64,000 nt of DNA from Methanoculleus methanifontis (lineage in GTDB: Archaea; Halobacteriota; Methanomicrobia; Methanomicrobiales; Methanoculleaceae). Made by a program: the position numbers and the translations under genes. This document shows positions 47,037-55,775 of this stretch, piece by piece (positions within the stretch are counted from its first letter, which is position 1; every line of letters begins with the position of its first letter). The stretch lies in assembly GCF_030464365.1 (NCBI RefSeq), contig NZ_VCYI01000006.1, positions 88,262-152,261 on the forward strand. The letters are read 5' to 3'. The notes beneath the pieces were generated by a model. The model was given only the letters and a program-made list of their open reading frames with translations. It did not search any database and had not been told where the DNA came from.

Positions 47037-48272
47037 TTGCGAGATGCATTCATTCCCGGTGTCAATATTGGGCTCGTAGGTCATGTCGATCACGGCAAGA
47101 CCACTCTGGTCAGCGCGCTGACCAAAACCTGGACGGACAGGCACAGCGAGGAGATCAAGCGCGGCATCTCCATCCGGCTCGGCTACGCGGACACGACTTT
47201 TTACAATTGCGAGAACTGTGAGGGGGCTGATGCCTACACTTCCCAACCGGAATGCCCGAACTGCGGGGAAAAGGCGGTTCCGTACCGGACGGTTTCATTC
47301 GTCGACGCCCCGGGTCACGAGACGCTGATGGCGACGATGCTCTCGGGATCCGCGCTGATGGACGGCGCGATGCTCGTCATTGCTGCCAACGAGGTCTGCC
47401 CGCAGCCCCAGACCAAGGAACACCTGATGGCGCTCGAGCTGATCGGCATCAAGAAGATCGTCATCGTCCAGAACAAAATCGACGTGGTTACGCAGGCCGA
47501 GGCACTGGAGCACTACAAACAGATCAAGCGGTTCATCAAGGGCACGATTGCCGAGAACGCACCTATCATCCCGGTTTCCGCGCAAAAGGGAATCAATATC
47601 GGTGCTCTGATCCAGACGCTTGATACGGTCATCCCGGAACCCGAACGCAATCCGGAGATCGACCCGCTGCTGCTCATCGCACGGTCGTTCGACGTCAACA
47701 AACCCGGCTGCAGCTGGCGGGACGTGAAGGGCGGCGTCATCGGCGGTTCGCTCATCCGGGGAGTACTGCGTGAGGGGGATGAGATCGAGATCCGCCCCGG
47801 CCGGCAGGTCCAGATCGAGAACCGGACGAAGTGGGAGCCGATCGAGACGAAGATCACCTCCATCAACGCAGGCAAGACCGGCGTGACCGAGGCGTCGCCC
47901 GGGGGCCTCCTCGGCGTCGCGACGAAACTCGATCCGGCCCTGACGAAGAGCGACGCCCTCGCCGGGCAGGTTGCCGGGCTCACGGGTAAACTCCCGCCGG
48001 TCTGGGAACGGCTGAAGTTCGACGTCACGCTCATGGACCGGGTGGTCGGCGCAGACAGCGAGCAGATCATCGAGCCCTTGAAGCACAAGGAGCCGCTGAT
48101 GCTCTCGGTCGGCACCGCCGTCACCGTCGGCGTGATCGTGAACACGAAGAAGAACCAGGTGGAGGTTCAGCTGAAACGGGCGGTCTGCGCGGAGGTCGGC
48201 GCACGGATCGCCATCAGCAGGCAGGTCGGCGGACGATGGCGGCTGATCGGCATGGGTGTTCTGGTCGAGTGA
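47037..48272 (+). CDS. eif2g: Translation initiation factor aIF2 gamma
   Basis: A 411-residue GTPase with G1 GHVDHGKTT, a zinc knuckle (NCENCEG then CPNCGEK) inside the G domain, G3 [10 protein letters not shown] and G4 QNKIDVV. It binds initiator Met-tRNA with the alpha and beta subunits. The TTG at 47037 is preferred: GGAGG at 47021-47025 precedes it, and the protein then begins (M)[11 protein letters not shown], the usual archaeal N-terminus. A TTG at 47013 would add eight residues that contain the binding site itself. Confidence 0.95.
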   Translation: MRDAFIPGVNIGLVGHVDHGKTTLVSALTKTWTDRHSEEIKRGISIRLGYADTTFYNCENCEGADAYTSQPECPNCGEKAVPYRTVSFVDAPGHETLMATMLSGSALMDGAMLVIAANEVCPQPQTKEHLMALELIGIKKIVIVQNKIDVVTQAEALEHYKQIKRFIKGTIAENAPIIPVSAQKGINIGALIQTLDTVIPEPERNPEIDPLLLIARSFDVNKPGCSWRDVKGGVIGGSLIRGVLREGDEIEIRPGRQVQIENRTKWEPIETKITSINAGKTGVTEASPGGLLGVATKLDPALTKSDALAGQVAGLTGKLPPVWERLKFDVTLMDRVVGADSEQIIEPLKHKEPLMLSVGTAVTVGVIVNTKKNQVEVQLKRAVCAEVGARIAISRQVGGRWRLIGMGVLVE

Positions 48273-48649
48273 GGGTTCTCCTCGACACGAACGCCCTGCT
48301 GATGCCGGTTCAGTTCGGGATCGACCTTTATGACGAGCTTATGGCCCTCTTCGGGGACTTCGAACCGATAACGCTCGAAGAGGTGATCGGTGAACTCTCG
48401 GGGCTCGCCCGGGGCCACGGCCGCGATGCGGCTGCCGCCCGCGTGGGCCTTGCGATGGCCCGGCGCTCGACGGTCGTCCCGAGCGAGAGTCGTGCTGAGC
48501 ATGTGGACGACCGGGTAACCGAGTATGCCCGGCGGGAAGGATGCACCGTGGTGACGAATGATCGCCAGCTCCGGAACGCTCTCCTCCGCGAGGGAATCGA
48601 CGTTGTTTCGATGCGGAGAGGGAGAACACTGGAGCTGATGAGGGGATAA
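48269..48649 (+). CDS. PIN domain (FCF1-like) protein
   Basis: A 126-residue PIN nuclease-fold protein: [18 protein letters not shown] holds the first catalytic Asp, [13 protein letters not shown] the Glu, and [15 protein letters not shown] the last Asp. This type (FCF1/Utp24-like) is always next to aIF2 gamma in many archaea and is thought to process rRNA. GTG start overlapping the aIF2 gamma stop. Not a vapBC toxin: there is no antitoxin gene. Confidence 0.86.
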   Translation: MRVLLDTNALLMPVQFGIDLYDELMALFGDFEPITLEEVIGELSGLARGHGRDAAAARVGLAMARRSTVVPSESRAEHVDDRVTEYARREGCTVVTNDRQLRNALLREGIDVVSMRRGRTLELMRG

Positions 48650-48657
48650 GTGAAATC

Positions 48658-49224
48658 ATGTATTATAAGATGACGCTGGAGGACAAGGTGCGCGTTCCGC
48701 CGCACCGCCTCGGGGAAGACCTGGAGAAGGTCATCCTCAACGTACTGCAGGAACAACTGGAAGGCAGCATCGCAAAGGAGATCGGCATCTTCATTGCGGT
48801 CACGAATATTCTCAACGTCGGCGAGGGGGAGTTGATCCCCGGAGACGGTGCCGTCTACTACGACGTCAGGTTCGAGGCGGCGGTGCTCCGCCTGGGGCTC
48901 CAGGAAGTGATCGAGGGCCAGGTGGTCGAGACGACGAGTTTCGGCGCTTTCGTCAGCCTCGGGCCCATCGACGCCATGCTCCACGTGAGCCAGATATCGG
49001 ACGAATACATCAACTACGACGAGAAGAACGGCAGACTGGTCTGCCAGGACTCGAAGCGATCGATTGCCGTCGGCGACGGGATCCGGGCCCGGATCGTTGC
49101 ACTCTCGCTGAACGAGCGCGAGCCCAGAGAGAGCAAGATCGGCCTCACCATGCGCCAGTCGGGCCTTGGAACCACGACCTGGCTGGAAGAGGAACTCGAA
49201 GAGGAGAAGAAGGGGGCGGCATAG
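48658..49224 (+). CDS. rpoE1: RNA polymerase subunit Rpo7 (E')
   Basis: A 188-residue stalk subunit. The N-terminal domain (MTLEDKVRVPPHRLGEDLEK) is the tip domain; the C-terminal S1 domain has VIEGQVVETTSFGAFVSLGP and DAMLHVSQISDEYIN. With Rpo4 it forms the stalk that helps open DNA and binds RNA. It is followed after one base by the Spt4 gene, the normal archaeal order. Confidence 0.95.
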   Translation: MYYKMTLEDKVRVPPHRLGEDLEKVILNVLQEQLEGSIAKEIGIFIAVTNILNVGEGELIPGDGAVYYDVRFEAAVLRLGLQEVIEGQVVETTSFGAFVSLGPIDAMLHVSQISDEYINYDEKNGRLVCQDSKRSIAVGDGIRARIVALSLNEREPRESKIGLTMRQSGLGTTTWLEEELEEEKKGAA

Positions 49225-49225
49225 G

Positions 49226-49426
49226 ATGGTCGTCCGTAAGAAGGTGCTCAAGGTCTGCCGCGAGTGCCACCGGGTCGTCGAGGGAGAGAGCTGTGTGATC
49301 TGCGGCACGGCCAACCTGAGCGAGGACTGGGCGGGCTACGTCGTGATCATCGATCCGGAGCGCTCGGAGATCGCAAAGAAGATGAATATCACCATGGCCG
49401 GCAGGTACGCGCTGAAGGTCCGCTGA
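49226..49426 (+). CDS. spt4: Transcription elongation factor Spt4 (RpoE'')
   Basis: A 66-residue zinc-ribbon protein: CRECHRVVEGESCVICG supplies four Cys, followed by LSEDWAGYVVIIDPERSEIA. It binds Spt5 and improves RNA polymerase processivity. The ATG at 49226 is used; upstream frame is only read-through of rpoE1. Its stop overlaps the next start (TGATG). Confidence 0.94.
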   Translation: MVVRKKVLKVCRECHRVVEGESCVICGTANLSEDWAGYVVIIDPERSEIAKKMNITMAGRYALKVR

Positions 49427-49911
49427 TGCTCCGGCTTCCCGAAGCGCACCGGGGTCTCTTCAAGAAGCCGTTCGGAACTCTCTACGGGAGCATCGACGAA
49501 CTCATCCCCCGGCTCGAAGGCCGGGCGGTCTACGCCGTCGGCGATGTGGTGACCCATAATCTCCTCGCCGCAGGGATCGTCCCCGAGATCGCGATCATCG
49601 ACGGCTACACGATGCGCACGCCCTGCACCCGGTCGCCCCTGCTCCGGGCCAGAAGGTTGACGGTGAAGAACCCTCCCGGCACGATCACCGACGAACTCGA
49701 GGGCGCGATCGAGGAGGTCGTCGGGAACCCTCCCGGGGTAATCTTCGTCGACGGCGAGGAGGATCTCGCGGTCATCCCGCTCGTCATCGCCGCGCCGGAA
49801 GGGGCCGCCGTCCTCTACGGCCAGCCGGGAGAGGGGGTCGTCCTCCGGCTCGTGGACGCGGCGGCGAAGCAGAAAGCCGCATCCATGCTGAGCGTTTTCG
49901 TGCGCGAGTGA
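49426..49911 (+). CDS. GTP-dependent dephospho-CoA kinase
   Basis: A 161-residue DUF359 protein, the archaeal kinase that finishes coenzyme A synthesis with GTP. Conserved parts are the start LPEAHRGLFKKPFGTLY, VGDVVTHNLL, IIDGYTMRTPC, VKNPPGTIT, and the substrate-site acidic cluster FVDGEEDLAVIPLV. The gene is translationally coupled to spt4, as in many archaea. Confidence 0.92.
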   Translation: MLRLPEAHRGLFKKPFGTLYGSIDELIPRLEGRAVYAVGDVVTHNLLAAGIVPEIAIIDGYTMRTPCTRSPLLRARRLTVKNPPGTITDELEGAIEEVVGNPPGVIFVDGEEDLAVIPLVIAAPEGAAVLYGQPGEGVVLRLVDAAAKQKAASMLSVFVRE

Positions 49912-49980
49912 GGAAAGGAACTACATACTATCTTTTTACGGTACCTCATCTGAATTTCAGTACAATTGCCTGCAGGTTCC

Positions 49981-49999
49981 TTTCGCGTCTTCGCGTGAG
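49981..49999. repeat. CGCGAAG-type repeat, half copy
   Basis: TTTCGCGTCTTCGCGTGAG matches the arm found at 1201-1219 and 44741-44767. It lies in the 220-base gap before rps24e, with no second arm nearby. Confidence 0.6.
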
Positions 50000-50096
50000 C
50001 TGACCGCAGAGGTAATTGCACGGCCTCAAGCGGGATACAACTACCTAGAAGACGGGAGGCAGGTGCACTGGAACGACCCCGACCTCCCATCCCAGA

Positions 50097-50105
50097 GTAT
50101 AAATA
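50097..50105 (+). promoter_or_regulatory. TATA box for rps24e
   Basis: GTATAAATA lies about 35 bases before the ATG at 50135, predicting a leader of under ten bases. Confidence 0.6.
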
Positions 50106-50134
50106 AATCCGTCAACAATATTTTAGGGATATCG

Positions 50135-50428
50135 ATGGACTTCGAAATTACCCGTGATGTGAGGAACGAGTTGTTGAAGAGGAGAGAACTCGATTTTACT
50201 CTCACCTTCGACGGAGCGACGCCTTCTCGCAAGAGCATTCAGGAGAAGCTCGCCGCACTGCAGAACAAGGATGAGAACCTCCTCGTGTTAGACCTGGAGA
50301 GAACCCGGTTCGGGAAGATGGAACTCTTCGGCCGTGCCCGGATCTACGACGATGAGGAGAGCAAGAAGTCGACCGAGCGGGAGTACCTGCTCAAGCGCGG
50401 CGAGCCGAAGGCGGAGAGCGAGGAGTAA
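50135..50428 (+). CDS. rps24e: 30S ribosomal protein S24e
   Basis: A 97-residue eS24 protein: MDFEITRDVRNELLKRRELD, then the FDGATPSRKSIQEKLAAL block and a charged C-terminus. It binds the small subunit in archaea and eukaryotes. Its own TATA box drives it, and rps27ae follows after three bases. Confidence 0.93.
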   Translation: MDFEITRDVRNELLKRRELDFTLTFDGATPSRKSIQEKLAALQNKDENLLVLDLERTRFGKMELFGRARIYDDEESKKSTEREYLLKRGEPKAESEE

Positions 50429-50431
50429 CGC

Positions 50432-50584
50432 ATGGTCAAGAGATACGAGTGCTACGAAGTCAAGGGCGACACAGCGGTTCTGCAGAAGCGGCACTGCCCC
50501 CGGTGCGGCCCTGGCGTGCTGATGGCCGCGCACAAGGATCGGGTGGCCTGCGGCAAGTGCGGTTACACCGAGTTCCAGAAGTAG
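50432..50584 (+). CDS. rps27ae: 30S ribosomal protein S27ae
   Basis: A 50-residue zinc-ribbon eS31 protein: [16 protein letters not shown], then [16 protein letters not shown] and CGKCGYTEF supply the four Cys ligands. In eukaryotes it is the tail of a ubiquitin fusion; here it stands alone. It is in the same transcript as rps24e. Confidence 0.93.
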   Translation: MVKRYECYEVKGDTAVLQKRHCPRCGPGVLMAAHKDRVACGKCGYTEFQK

Positions 50585-50663
50585 ATCCTCACCTGGATAC
50601 AAGATACGGACGCGGCATCGGCCGCGGCCGGCCATTTTCTCGTAACGGAGCGATACCTGTTTT

Positions 50664-52247
50664 ATGCCTGATATGGTGCCCGACAACGGGCTGGTGCTGG
50701 GACTTGAAGGAACCGCGTGGAACCTCAGTGCCGCTCTCTTCGGAGATGGCCTGGTCGCCCTCCATTCGTCGCCGTACGTCCCGCCGAAAGGCGGGATTCA
50801 TCCGCGGGAGGCCGCGCAGCACCACGCCTCAGCGATGAAGGAGGTCGTTGCCCGGGTGCTTACGGAGCCGGAGCGAATCCGGGCGATCGCCTTCTCCCAG
50901 GGGCCGGGGCTCGGCCCGTCCCTTCGGACGGTGGCGACCGCCGCACGCGCCCTCTCGATCGCCCTTGATGTGCCGCTCGTCGGCGTCAACCACTGCGTGG
51001 CGCACGTCGAGATCGGGAGGTGGGCGACCGGGTTCTCCGACCCGATCGTTCTCTATGCGAGCGGCGCGAACACGCAGGTGCTCGGCTACCTGAACGGCCG
51101 CTACCGGATATTCGGGGAGACGCTGGATATCGGGCTCGGGAACGGACTCGATAAGTTCGCCCGGAGTCACGATCTCCCGCACCCGGGCGGGCCCGCCATC
51201 GAGAGGCTTGCACGGGAGGGGAACTACATCGAGCTCCCCTACACGGTGAAGGGGATGGATCTTGCCTTCTCGGGACTCATCAGCGCCGCCCAGGAGAGTA
51301 GCGCGCCGCTCGAAGACGTCTGTTCCGGCCTGCAGGAGACCGCGTTTGCGATGTGTGTCGAGGTGACGGAGCGCGCGCTCGCGCATGCGGGCAAGAACGA
51401 GGTGCTGCTGGTCGGCGGGGTCGGTGCGAACGGCCGGCTGCAGGAGATGCTCCGGGTGATGTGCGAGGAGCGGGGGGCAGCGTTCGCTGTTCCCGAACGG
51501 ACGTTCCTCGGCGACAACGGCGCAATGATCGCCTATACGGGCAAGGTCATGCTGGAGCACGGTGTGACCCTCCCCCTCGATCAGTCGCAGATCCGCCCCG
51601 GTTACCGGGCCGACGAGGTGGAGGTCGCCTGGCGGACGGAGCCCGGCGAGGTCTTTTCTATCGGGCCGCACGAGGGCGGTGTCGCCCGCGGCGCGGAGGC
51701 GGTCGTGGAGATCGGTGAGGAGGACGTCGTCAAGCGCCGGACAAGCAAGCGCTACCGCTACCCGGCTCTCGATCGGCGGCTGATCGCGGAACGGACACGG
51801 GCGGAGGCGCGCCTGATCGCGACGGCGCGGCGAGCGGGCGTCCCCACCCCGGTGATCCGCGACGTCACCGCGGATACGATCGTGATGGAGCGGGTCAAAG
51901 GCGAGGTGCTGAAGTACGTCACCGCGCCGGAGACGATCCGGCTCGCGGGCGAGGCGGTCGGGCGGCTGCACGGGACGGGGATCGTTCATGGCGACCTGAC
52001 GACGAGCAACATGATCGTCCGCGACGGCCAGTGCGCCCTGATCGACTTCGGGCTTGCGTCGACGTCGTCCGAGGTCGAGAGCCGCGGGGTTGATCTCCAC
52101 GTCTTCTTCCAGACGCTCGAGAGCACGACGGAGAACTTCGAGGAGTTGAAGGCGGCCTTCGTGGAGGGCTACGCGGGCGTCTTCCCGGAGGCGGACGAGG
52201 TTCTTGCCCGGGAGCACGAGGTCGAACTGCGGGGGCGGTACCTCTGA
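50664..52247 (+). CDS. kae1: Kae1-Bud32 fusion (KEOPS, t6A synthesis)
   Basis: A 527-residue bifunctional protein. Residues 1-325 are Kae1: GLEGTAWNLSAALF, the metal-binding NHCVAHVEIGR near residue 110, and GGVGANGRLQEML. Residues about 340-527 are the Bud32 kinase/ATPase: Lys in VVKRRTSKRYRYP, HGDLTTSNMIV and LIDFGLASTS. With Cgi121 and Pcc1 it attaches threonylcarbamoyl to A37 of ANN-decoding tRNAs. Fusion of the two is common in methanogens. The start is ATG 50664 or, three codons later, 50673. Confidence 0.94.
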   Translation: MPDMVPDNGLVLGLEGTAWNLSAALFGDGLVALHSSPYVPPKGGIHPREAAQHHASAMKEVVARVLTEPERIRAIAFSQGPGLGPSLRTVATAARALSIALDVPLVGVNHCVAHVEIGRWATGFSDPIVLYASGANTQVLGYLNGRYRIFGETLDIGLGNGLDKFARSHDLPHPGGPAIERLAREGNYIELPYTVKGMDLAFSGLISAAQESSAPLEDVCSGLQETAFAMCVEVTERALAHAGKNEVLLVGGVGANGRLQEMLRVMCEERGAAFAVPERTFLGDNGAMIAYTGKVMLEHGVTLPLDQSQIRPGYRADEVEVAWRTEPGEVFSIGPHEGGVARGAEAVVEIGEEDVVKRRTSKRYRYPALDRRLIAERTRAEARLIATARRAGVPTPVIRDVTADTIVMERVKGEVLKYVTAPETIRLAGEAVGRLHGTGIVHGDLTTSNMIVRDGQCALIDFGLASTSSEVESRGVDLHVFFQTLESTTENFEELKAAFVEGYAGVFPEADEVLAREHEVELRGRYL

Positions 52248-52255
52248 AGGTCGCG

Positions 52256-52822
52256 GTGGTGACGAGCAACGCCAACAAGGCGCAGGAGGTGGCTGCCTAT
52301 TTCGCGGGGGTGCTCACGATTGAGCACGTCGCGCTGGAGTGCCCGGAGTTCCGCCACGCCGACGTGGGGGAGATCGCCCGCGGGAAGGCGGAGTTCGCCT
52401 ACAGAACGCTCTCCCGGCCGCTGATCGTCGACGACACCGGGCTCTTCGTCGACGCGCTCGGGGGGTTCCCGGGCCCGTACGCCGCCTACGTCCACGACAC
52501 CATCGGCAACGCCGGGATCCTGAGACTCATGGAGGGCGCGGAGGAGAGGAGCGCCCGCTTCGAGACGGCGATCGCCTTCGCGCGCGAGGACGGCATCCGG
52601 GTCTTCCGGGGAATCCTGCCGGGGACGATCGTCGCCCCCCGGGGGGACGAAGGGTTCGGCTACGACCCGATCTTCGAGTACGAGGGGCGTACGCTCGCCG
52701 AGATCCCGCTTGCCGAGAAGAGCAAGATCTCTCACCGGGCACGGGCACTCGAGGCGTTCCGCGCCTGGGTAGAGCGGGAGGCCGGAGACGACAGAACTGT
52801 TAATATGAGCAAGAACGAATAG
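52256..52822 (+). CDS. rdgB: XTP/dITP diphosphatase
   Basis: A 188-residue Ham1/RdgB enzyme that removes non-canonical purine nucleotides. It has [14 protein letters not shown] at the start, [18 protein letters not shown], and the C-terminal [16 protein letters not shown] with [12 protein letters not shown]. The GTG at 52256 is used, with GAAGGT upstream. Homology suggests the first strand begins three or four codons earlier (LKVAVVTSN), which would require a CTG at 52244 that overlaps the Kae1-Bud32 stop. Confidence 0.92.
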   Translation: MVTSNANKAQEVAAYFAGVLTIEHVALECPEFRHADVGEIARGKAEFAYRTLSRPLIVDDTGLFVDALGGFPGPYAAYVHDTIGNAGILRLMEGAEERSARFETAIAFAREDGIRVFRGILPGTIVAPRGDEGFGYDPIFEYEGRTLAEIPLAEKSKISHRARALEAFRAWVEREAGDDRTVNMSKNE

Positions 52823-52850
52823 TATCCAACTGACAAGTGGTGTTTTTAAC

Positions 52851-52997
52851 ATGGCGAGATTTCCCGAAGCTGAAGCACGTCTGCTCAACGTAAAGATCTG
52901 TATGAAATGCAACGCCCGGAACGCAATCCGCGCGACCAGCTGCCGAAAGTGCGGCTCGGACGAACTCCGCGCCAAGTCCAAGGAACGGAAGGCATAA
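52851..52997 (+). CDS. rpl40e: 50S ribosomal protein L40e
   Basis: A 48-residue zinc-ribbon protein: [20 protein letters not shown], then NARN and [16 protein letters not shown]. The four Cys and the start match archaeal eL40. It is the last gene of the Kae1-XTPase group, 28 bases after the diphosphatase stop. Confidence 0.93.
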   Translation: MARFPEAEARLLNVKICMKCNARNAIRATSCRKCGSDELRAKSKERKA

Positions 52998-53062
52998 CGC
53001 CGCTCGTCCGGCCCCCCGGCATACTCTTTTTCTGCGCTGTTTACGGATGAGCGCCCGGTTCT

Positions 53063-53713
53063 TCAGGCGCTGTAATAGGTGACTTTTCTGCCCTCTTCGC
53101 TGTACTCGCCCCGGTAGGTCTCGATGTTACGCTTGTAGCCGATTCGCTCCTCAAAACCGAGTTCCCTGAGCCGTTCGCGAACCCGCATCACGTCCGCCTC
53201 GTCCGCCCAGTCCCGGGTATAGATGTAGATGACCGACCGCTCGTCGCGCGAGTCCGGGTTCGGTTTGGCGGTGCTGACCTTCGCGGATATCCCGAGAGTC
53301 CCCTTCACCGTTTCGTCCCGAACCTCCCGCCACGCCTCGTCCACTTTTTCGGCAGCGACGAATATGAGCCATTTCCCCACCTGGTCGTCGTCGAGACCTC
53401 TCTCAGAGGGCCCGGGGGCATCCTGGACGATCCAGTACATCCGGGTTGTCTTCGAGGGGAGGACTCCTTCGCCCTCCCTGAGGGGTGCATAGATTGCATC
53501 GATCCCGCCGAATCGGCGGAGGAGGGCTTCTGCGAGCTCGGGGTAGTCCTCTTCGAACCGCCCGAAGATCTCGCGGACATCGGCCTCAAAATCAGCTCCC
53601 TGCTCGACGAGTTCGAACAGGTACGGGCCGCGGAGACGGATCTCGCGATTGAGGTAGACCTCAAAGATCCCATACGCGACCTCGGCCAGGGTCTCCGGAT
53701 CGATCTCTTCCAT
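53063..53713 (-). CDS. DUF1917 (Bles03-like) protein
   Basis: A 216-residue protein. The ATG at 53713 is chosen; upstream sequence has no protein-like pattern. The C-terminal domain has GKWLIFVAAEKVDEAWREVR, then GTLGISAKVST, VIYIYTRDWADEADVM and a final YKRNIETYRGEY. This order matches eukaryotic C11orf68/Bles03, whose fold resembles eIF4E. The first 100 residues are helical. Role in archaea is unknown; some annotations call it a putative phosphothreonine lyase. Confidence 0.72.
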   Translation of the reverse strand: MEEIDPETLAEVAYGIFEVYLNREIRLRGPYLFELVEQGADFEADVREIFGRFEEDYPELAEALLRRFGGIDAIYAPLREGEGVLPSKTTRMYWIVQDAPGPSERGLDDDQVGKWLIFVAAEKVDEAWREVRDETVKGTLGISAKVSTAKPNPDSRDERSVIYIYTRDWADEADVMRVRERLRELGFEERIGYKRNIETYRGEYSEEGRKVTYYSA

Positions 53714-53756
53714 ACCTAATGGTAACCGCCGGGAGAGTAAAAAGAATTTTGAAGTG

Positions 53757-54521
53757 TTACCGGCCGAGCCTTTCTGCAACGAGCTCCGCGGCACGCTCCC
53801 CGGAGAGCAGCATCCCGCCGAATATCGGCCCCATGCGGCACTCCCCGGCAACGGCGTTCGCCGCCATCCCGGTGACAAAGAGGCCGGGGAAGACCTCTTT
53901 CGTGTGGGCGAGGATCTGTGACTCGGCACGCTCGGCCCACATGAAACTCTCGCCCTTCACCTTGAGCGCGCCGCCTTTCTTCTCGACCATCCGGGCGATC
54001 ATGGCGTCGTGGCCGGTGGCATCCACGGTGCAGGTGCAGGCCATGGTGAGCGGGTCGACGTGCAGCCCGGCCATATCGACCGGCGTCCAGTTGACGACGA
54101 GGCCGCCGACTCTCCCGTTGCCCCGGATCATGATGTCCTCGACGGTGGTGAGGTTGAAGAACTCGACCCCGGCGTCGCAGGCGGCTGCGGTGAGCTTCGC
54201 GACCGCTTCGACCGATTTCGCGACATAGTAGCCCTCTTCGAACGCTTTGTAGGCGATACCGAACCGGTCGAGGAGCCGCCGTGCCTCTTCCTGGACGACG
54301 ATCCGGGGAAACATCATCCCGCCGCCCCACATGCCGCCGCCGATACTGAGCTTCTTCTCGATGAGTGCGCACTTAACACCCTTCTCGCCGAGGAGCGCGG
54401 CGCAGGCGAGCCCTGAGGGGCCCCCGCCGATGACGGCGGCGTCCATCTCGAGGTGGTCGATGAGCGCCTGGTGCTGCTCCTCGAGAATGGCCCTGCTGAT
54501 GGTCACTTCGTTCAACGTCAT
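53757..54521 (-). CDS. thi4: Sulfide-dependent thiazole synthase Thi4
   Basis: A 254-residue FAD/NAD-binding enzyme making the thiazole part of thiamine. It has AAVIGGGPSGLACAALL for the dinucleotide, KLSIGGGMWGGGMMFP and VDATGHDAMI. In NWTPVDMAGLHVDP the position of the yeast suicide Cys is His, as in the Methanocaldococcus enzyme, so it should use free sulfide and turn over many times. Start ATG 54521. A TATATAAATA-like element lies just upstream but unusually close for this gene. Confidence 0.92.
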   Translation of the reverse strand: MTLNEVTISRAILEEQHQALIDHLEMDAAVIGGGPSGLACAALLGEKGVKCALIEKKLSIGGGMWGGGMMFPRIVVQEEARRLLDRFGIAYKAFEEGYYVAKSVEAVAKLTAAACDAGVEFFNLTTVEDIMIRGNGRVGGLVVNWTPVDMAGLHVDPLTMACTCTVDATGHDAMIARMVEKKGGALKVKGESFMWAERAESQILAHTKEVFPGLFVTGMAANAVAGECRMGPIFGGMLLSGERAAELVAERLGR

Positions 54522-54661
54522 TTGAACCTTATTTATATCGCCGGAGAGAGATAAGAGCACTGGCGCGTGTGGGGAAAACGCACCGGATCGCGGTTCAAGC
54601 AGAAGCAACCGGGGAGAGTGGCACAGACCTTAATAGCGATCCTGCACAATATGTTTCTATC

Positions 54662-55555
54662 ATGAAGTGGACGCGCGACTTCGGTCTCACTATGAGGATG
54701 TTTCTCACGTCATTCCTGCTCCTCATAGTCTACCTGATCTTCCTGGGCGTCCTTTCCGCCCTGGGATTCCCCTTTGAGTTCCTCCTGCTGGTGGCCGCCG
54801 GGATGGCGTTCCTCCAGTTTTTCTTCTCCGATAAACTGGTGCTCTGGAGCACCAGCACCCGGATTGTCGAGGAGGACGAGTACCCGGAGTTGCACCGTAT
54901 GATCGAGAGCCTGGCCGCGAGAGCGGGCCTCCCGAAACCGAGGGTAGGGATCATGACCTCCCCGGTTCCGAACGCGTTCGCGACCGGCCGGAGCCCGAAG
55001 AACGCCGTCGTGGCGGTCACCGACTCGATCATGCGGACGCTCAACCGCGAGGAACTCGAAGCGGTGCTCGCCCACGAGATGTCGCACGTGAAGAACCGGG
55101 ATATGCTGACCCTGACGATGGCGAGTTTCATATCGATGCTCGCCTTCCTGATCATGCGCAACTGGTTCTTCATGGCTCTCTTCGGCGGTGGCGGCGGCAA
55201 CCGCGACAACAACATGGGCGCGCTGATCCTGGTCTACATCGTCTCGATCCTCGTCTGGGTCCTGAGCACCCTGCTCACCCGCGCGCTCTCCCGCTACCGG
55301 GAGTTCGCGGCGGACCGGGGCAGCGCCGAACTGACAGACGACCCGCGGGCGCTGATATCGGCGCTCCAGAAGATCAGCGGGCGGATGGACTACGTCCCTG
55401 CCGAGAAGAAGCAGGAAGTGGAGGGCGCAAACGCCTTCTTCATCATCCCGGCGCTCTCGGGCAACACCCTGATGGAGCTCTTCTCCACGCACCCGCCGCT
55501 GGAGAAGCGGGTGGCCGCCCTCGAGGAACTGCAGGCACAGCGGCGCGGGTATTAG
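54662..55555 (+). CDS. htpX: HtpX-like membrane metalloprotease (M48)
   Basis: A 297-residue membrane protease. Two N-terminal helices (about residues 12-30 and 36-56), zinc motif LAHEMSHVKNRD about residues 136-147, two more helices around 155-205, and the third ligand Glu in YREFAADRGSAEL. It degrades misfolded membrane proteins. The ATG at 54662 gives MKWTRDFGLTMRMFLTSFLL, a normal HtpX start. Confidence 0.93.
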   Translation: MKWTRDFGLTMRMFLTSFLLLIVYLIFLGVLSALGFPFEFLLLVAAGMAFLQFFFSDKLVLWSTSTRIVEEDEYPELHRMIESLAARAGLPKPRVGIMTSPVPNAFATGRSPKNAVVAVTDSIMRTLNREELEAVLAHEMSHVKNRDMLTLTMASFISMLAFLIMRNWFFMALFGGGGGNRDNNMGALILVYIVSILVWVLSTLLTRALSRYREFAADRGSAELTDDPRALISALQKISGRMDYVPAEKKQEVEGANAFFIIPALSGNTLMELFSTHPPLEKRVAALEELQAQRRGY

Positions 55556-55628
55556 ACCCGCCCCGGCTCCTCTCCCACCCAATATTTAATATTCAGCACG
55601 GTCAATCTATGTAGGCATACCGTGCATT

Positions 55629-55699
55629 GCATCGATGGTCTAGTGGTATGACTTTGGCCTTCCAAGCCAATAGCCCGGGTTCAATTCCCGGTCGATGCA
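55629..55699 (+). tRNA. tRNA-Gly (anticodon TCC)
   Basis: A 71-base cloverleaf. Acceptor GCATCGA pairs with TCGATGC; the anticodon loop is CTTCCAA (TCC) between TTGGC and GCCAA; the T arm is CCGGG-TTCAATT-CCCGG. No encoded CCA. A TATA-like ATATTTAATATT at about 55582-55593 lies upstream. It is two bases before tRNA-Val. Confidence 0.94.
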
Positions 55700-55701
55700 T
55701 G

Positions 55702-55775
55702 GGGCTCGTGGTCTAGCTGGTTATGACGTCGCCTTCACACGGCGGAGATCGCCGGTTCAAATCCGGCCGAGCCCA
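55702..55775 (+). tRNA. tRNA-Val (anticodon CAC)
   Basis: A 74-base cloverleaf. Acceptor GGGCTCG pairs with CGAGCCC; anticodon loop TTCACAC (CAC) between TCGCC and GGCGG; T arm GCCGG-TTCAAAT-CCGGC. The last core gene before AT-rich accessory DNA; the 3' half is a typical integration target, and a gene from the accessory side ends inside it. Confidence 0.94.

Noticed and set aside
48269..48649. PIN protein as a VapC toxin
   Set aside because: No antitoxin gene; position after aIF2 gamma is the conserved place of the FCF1-like rRNA-processing protein.
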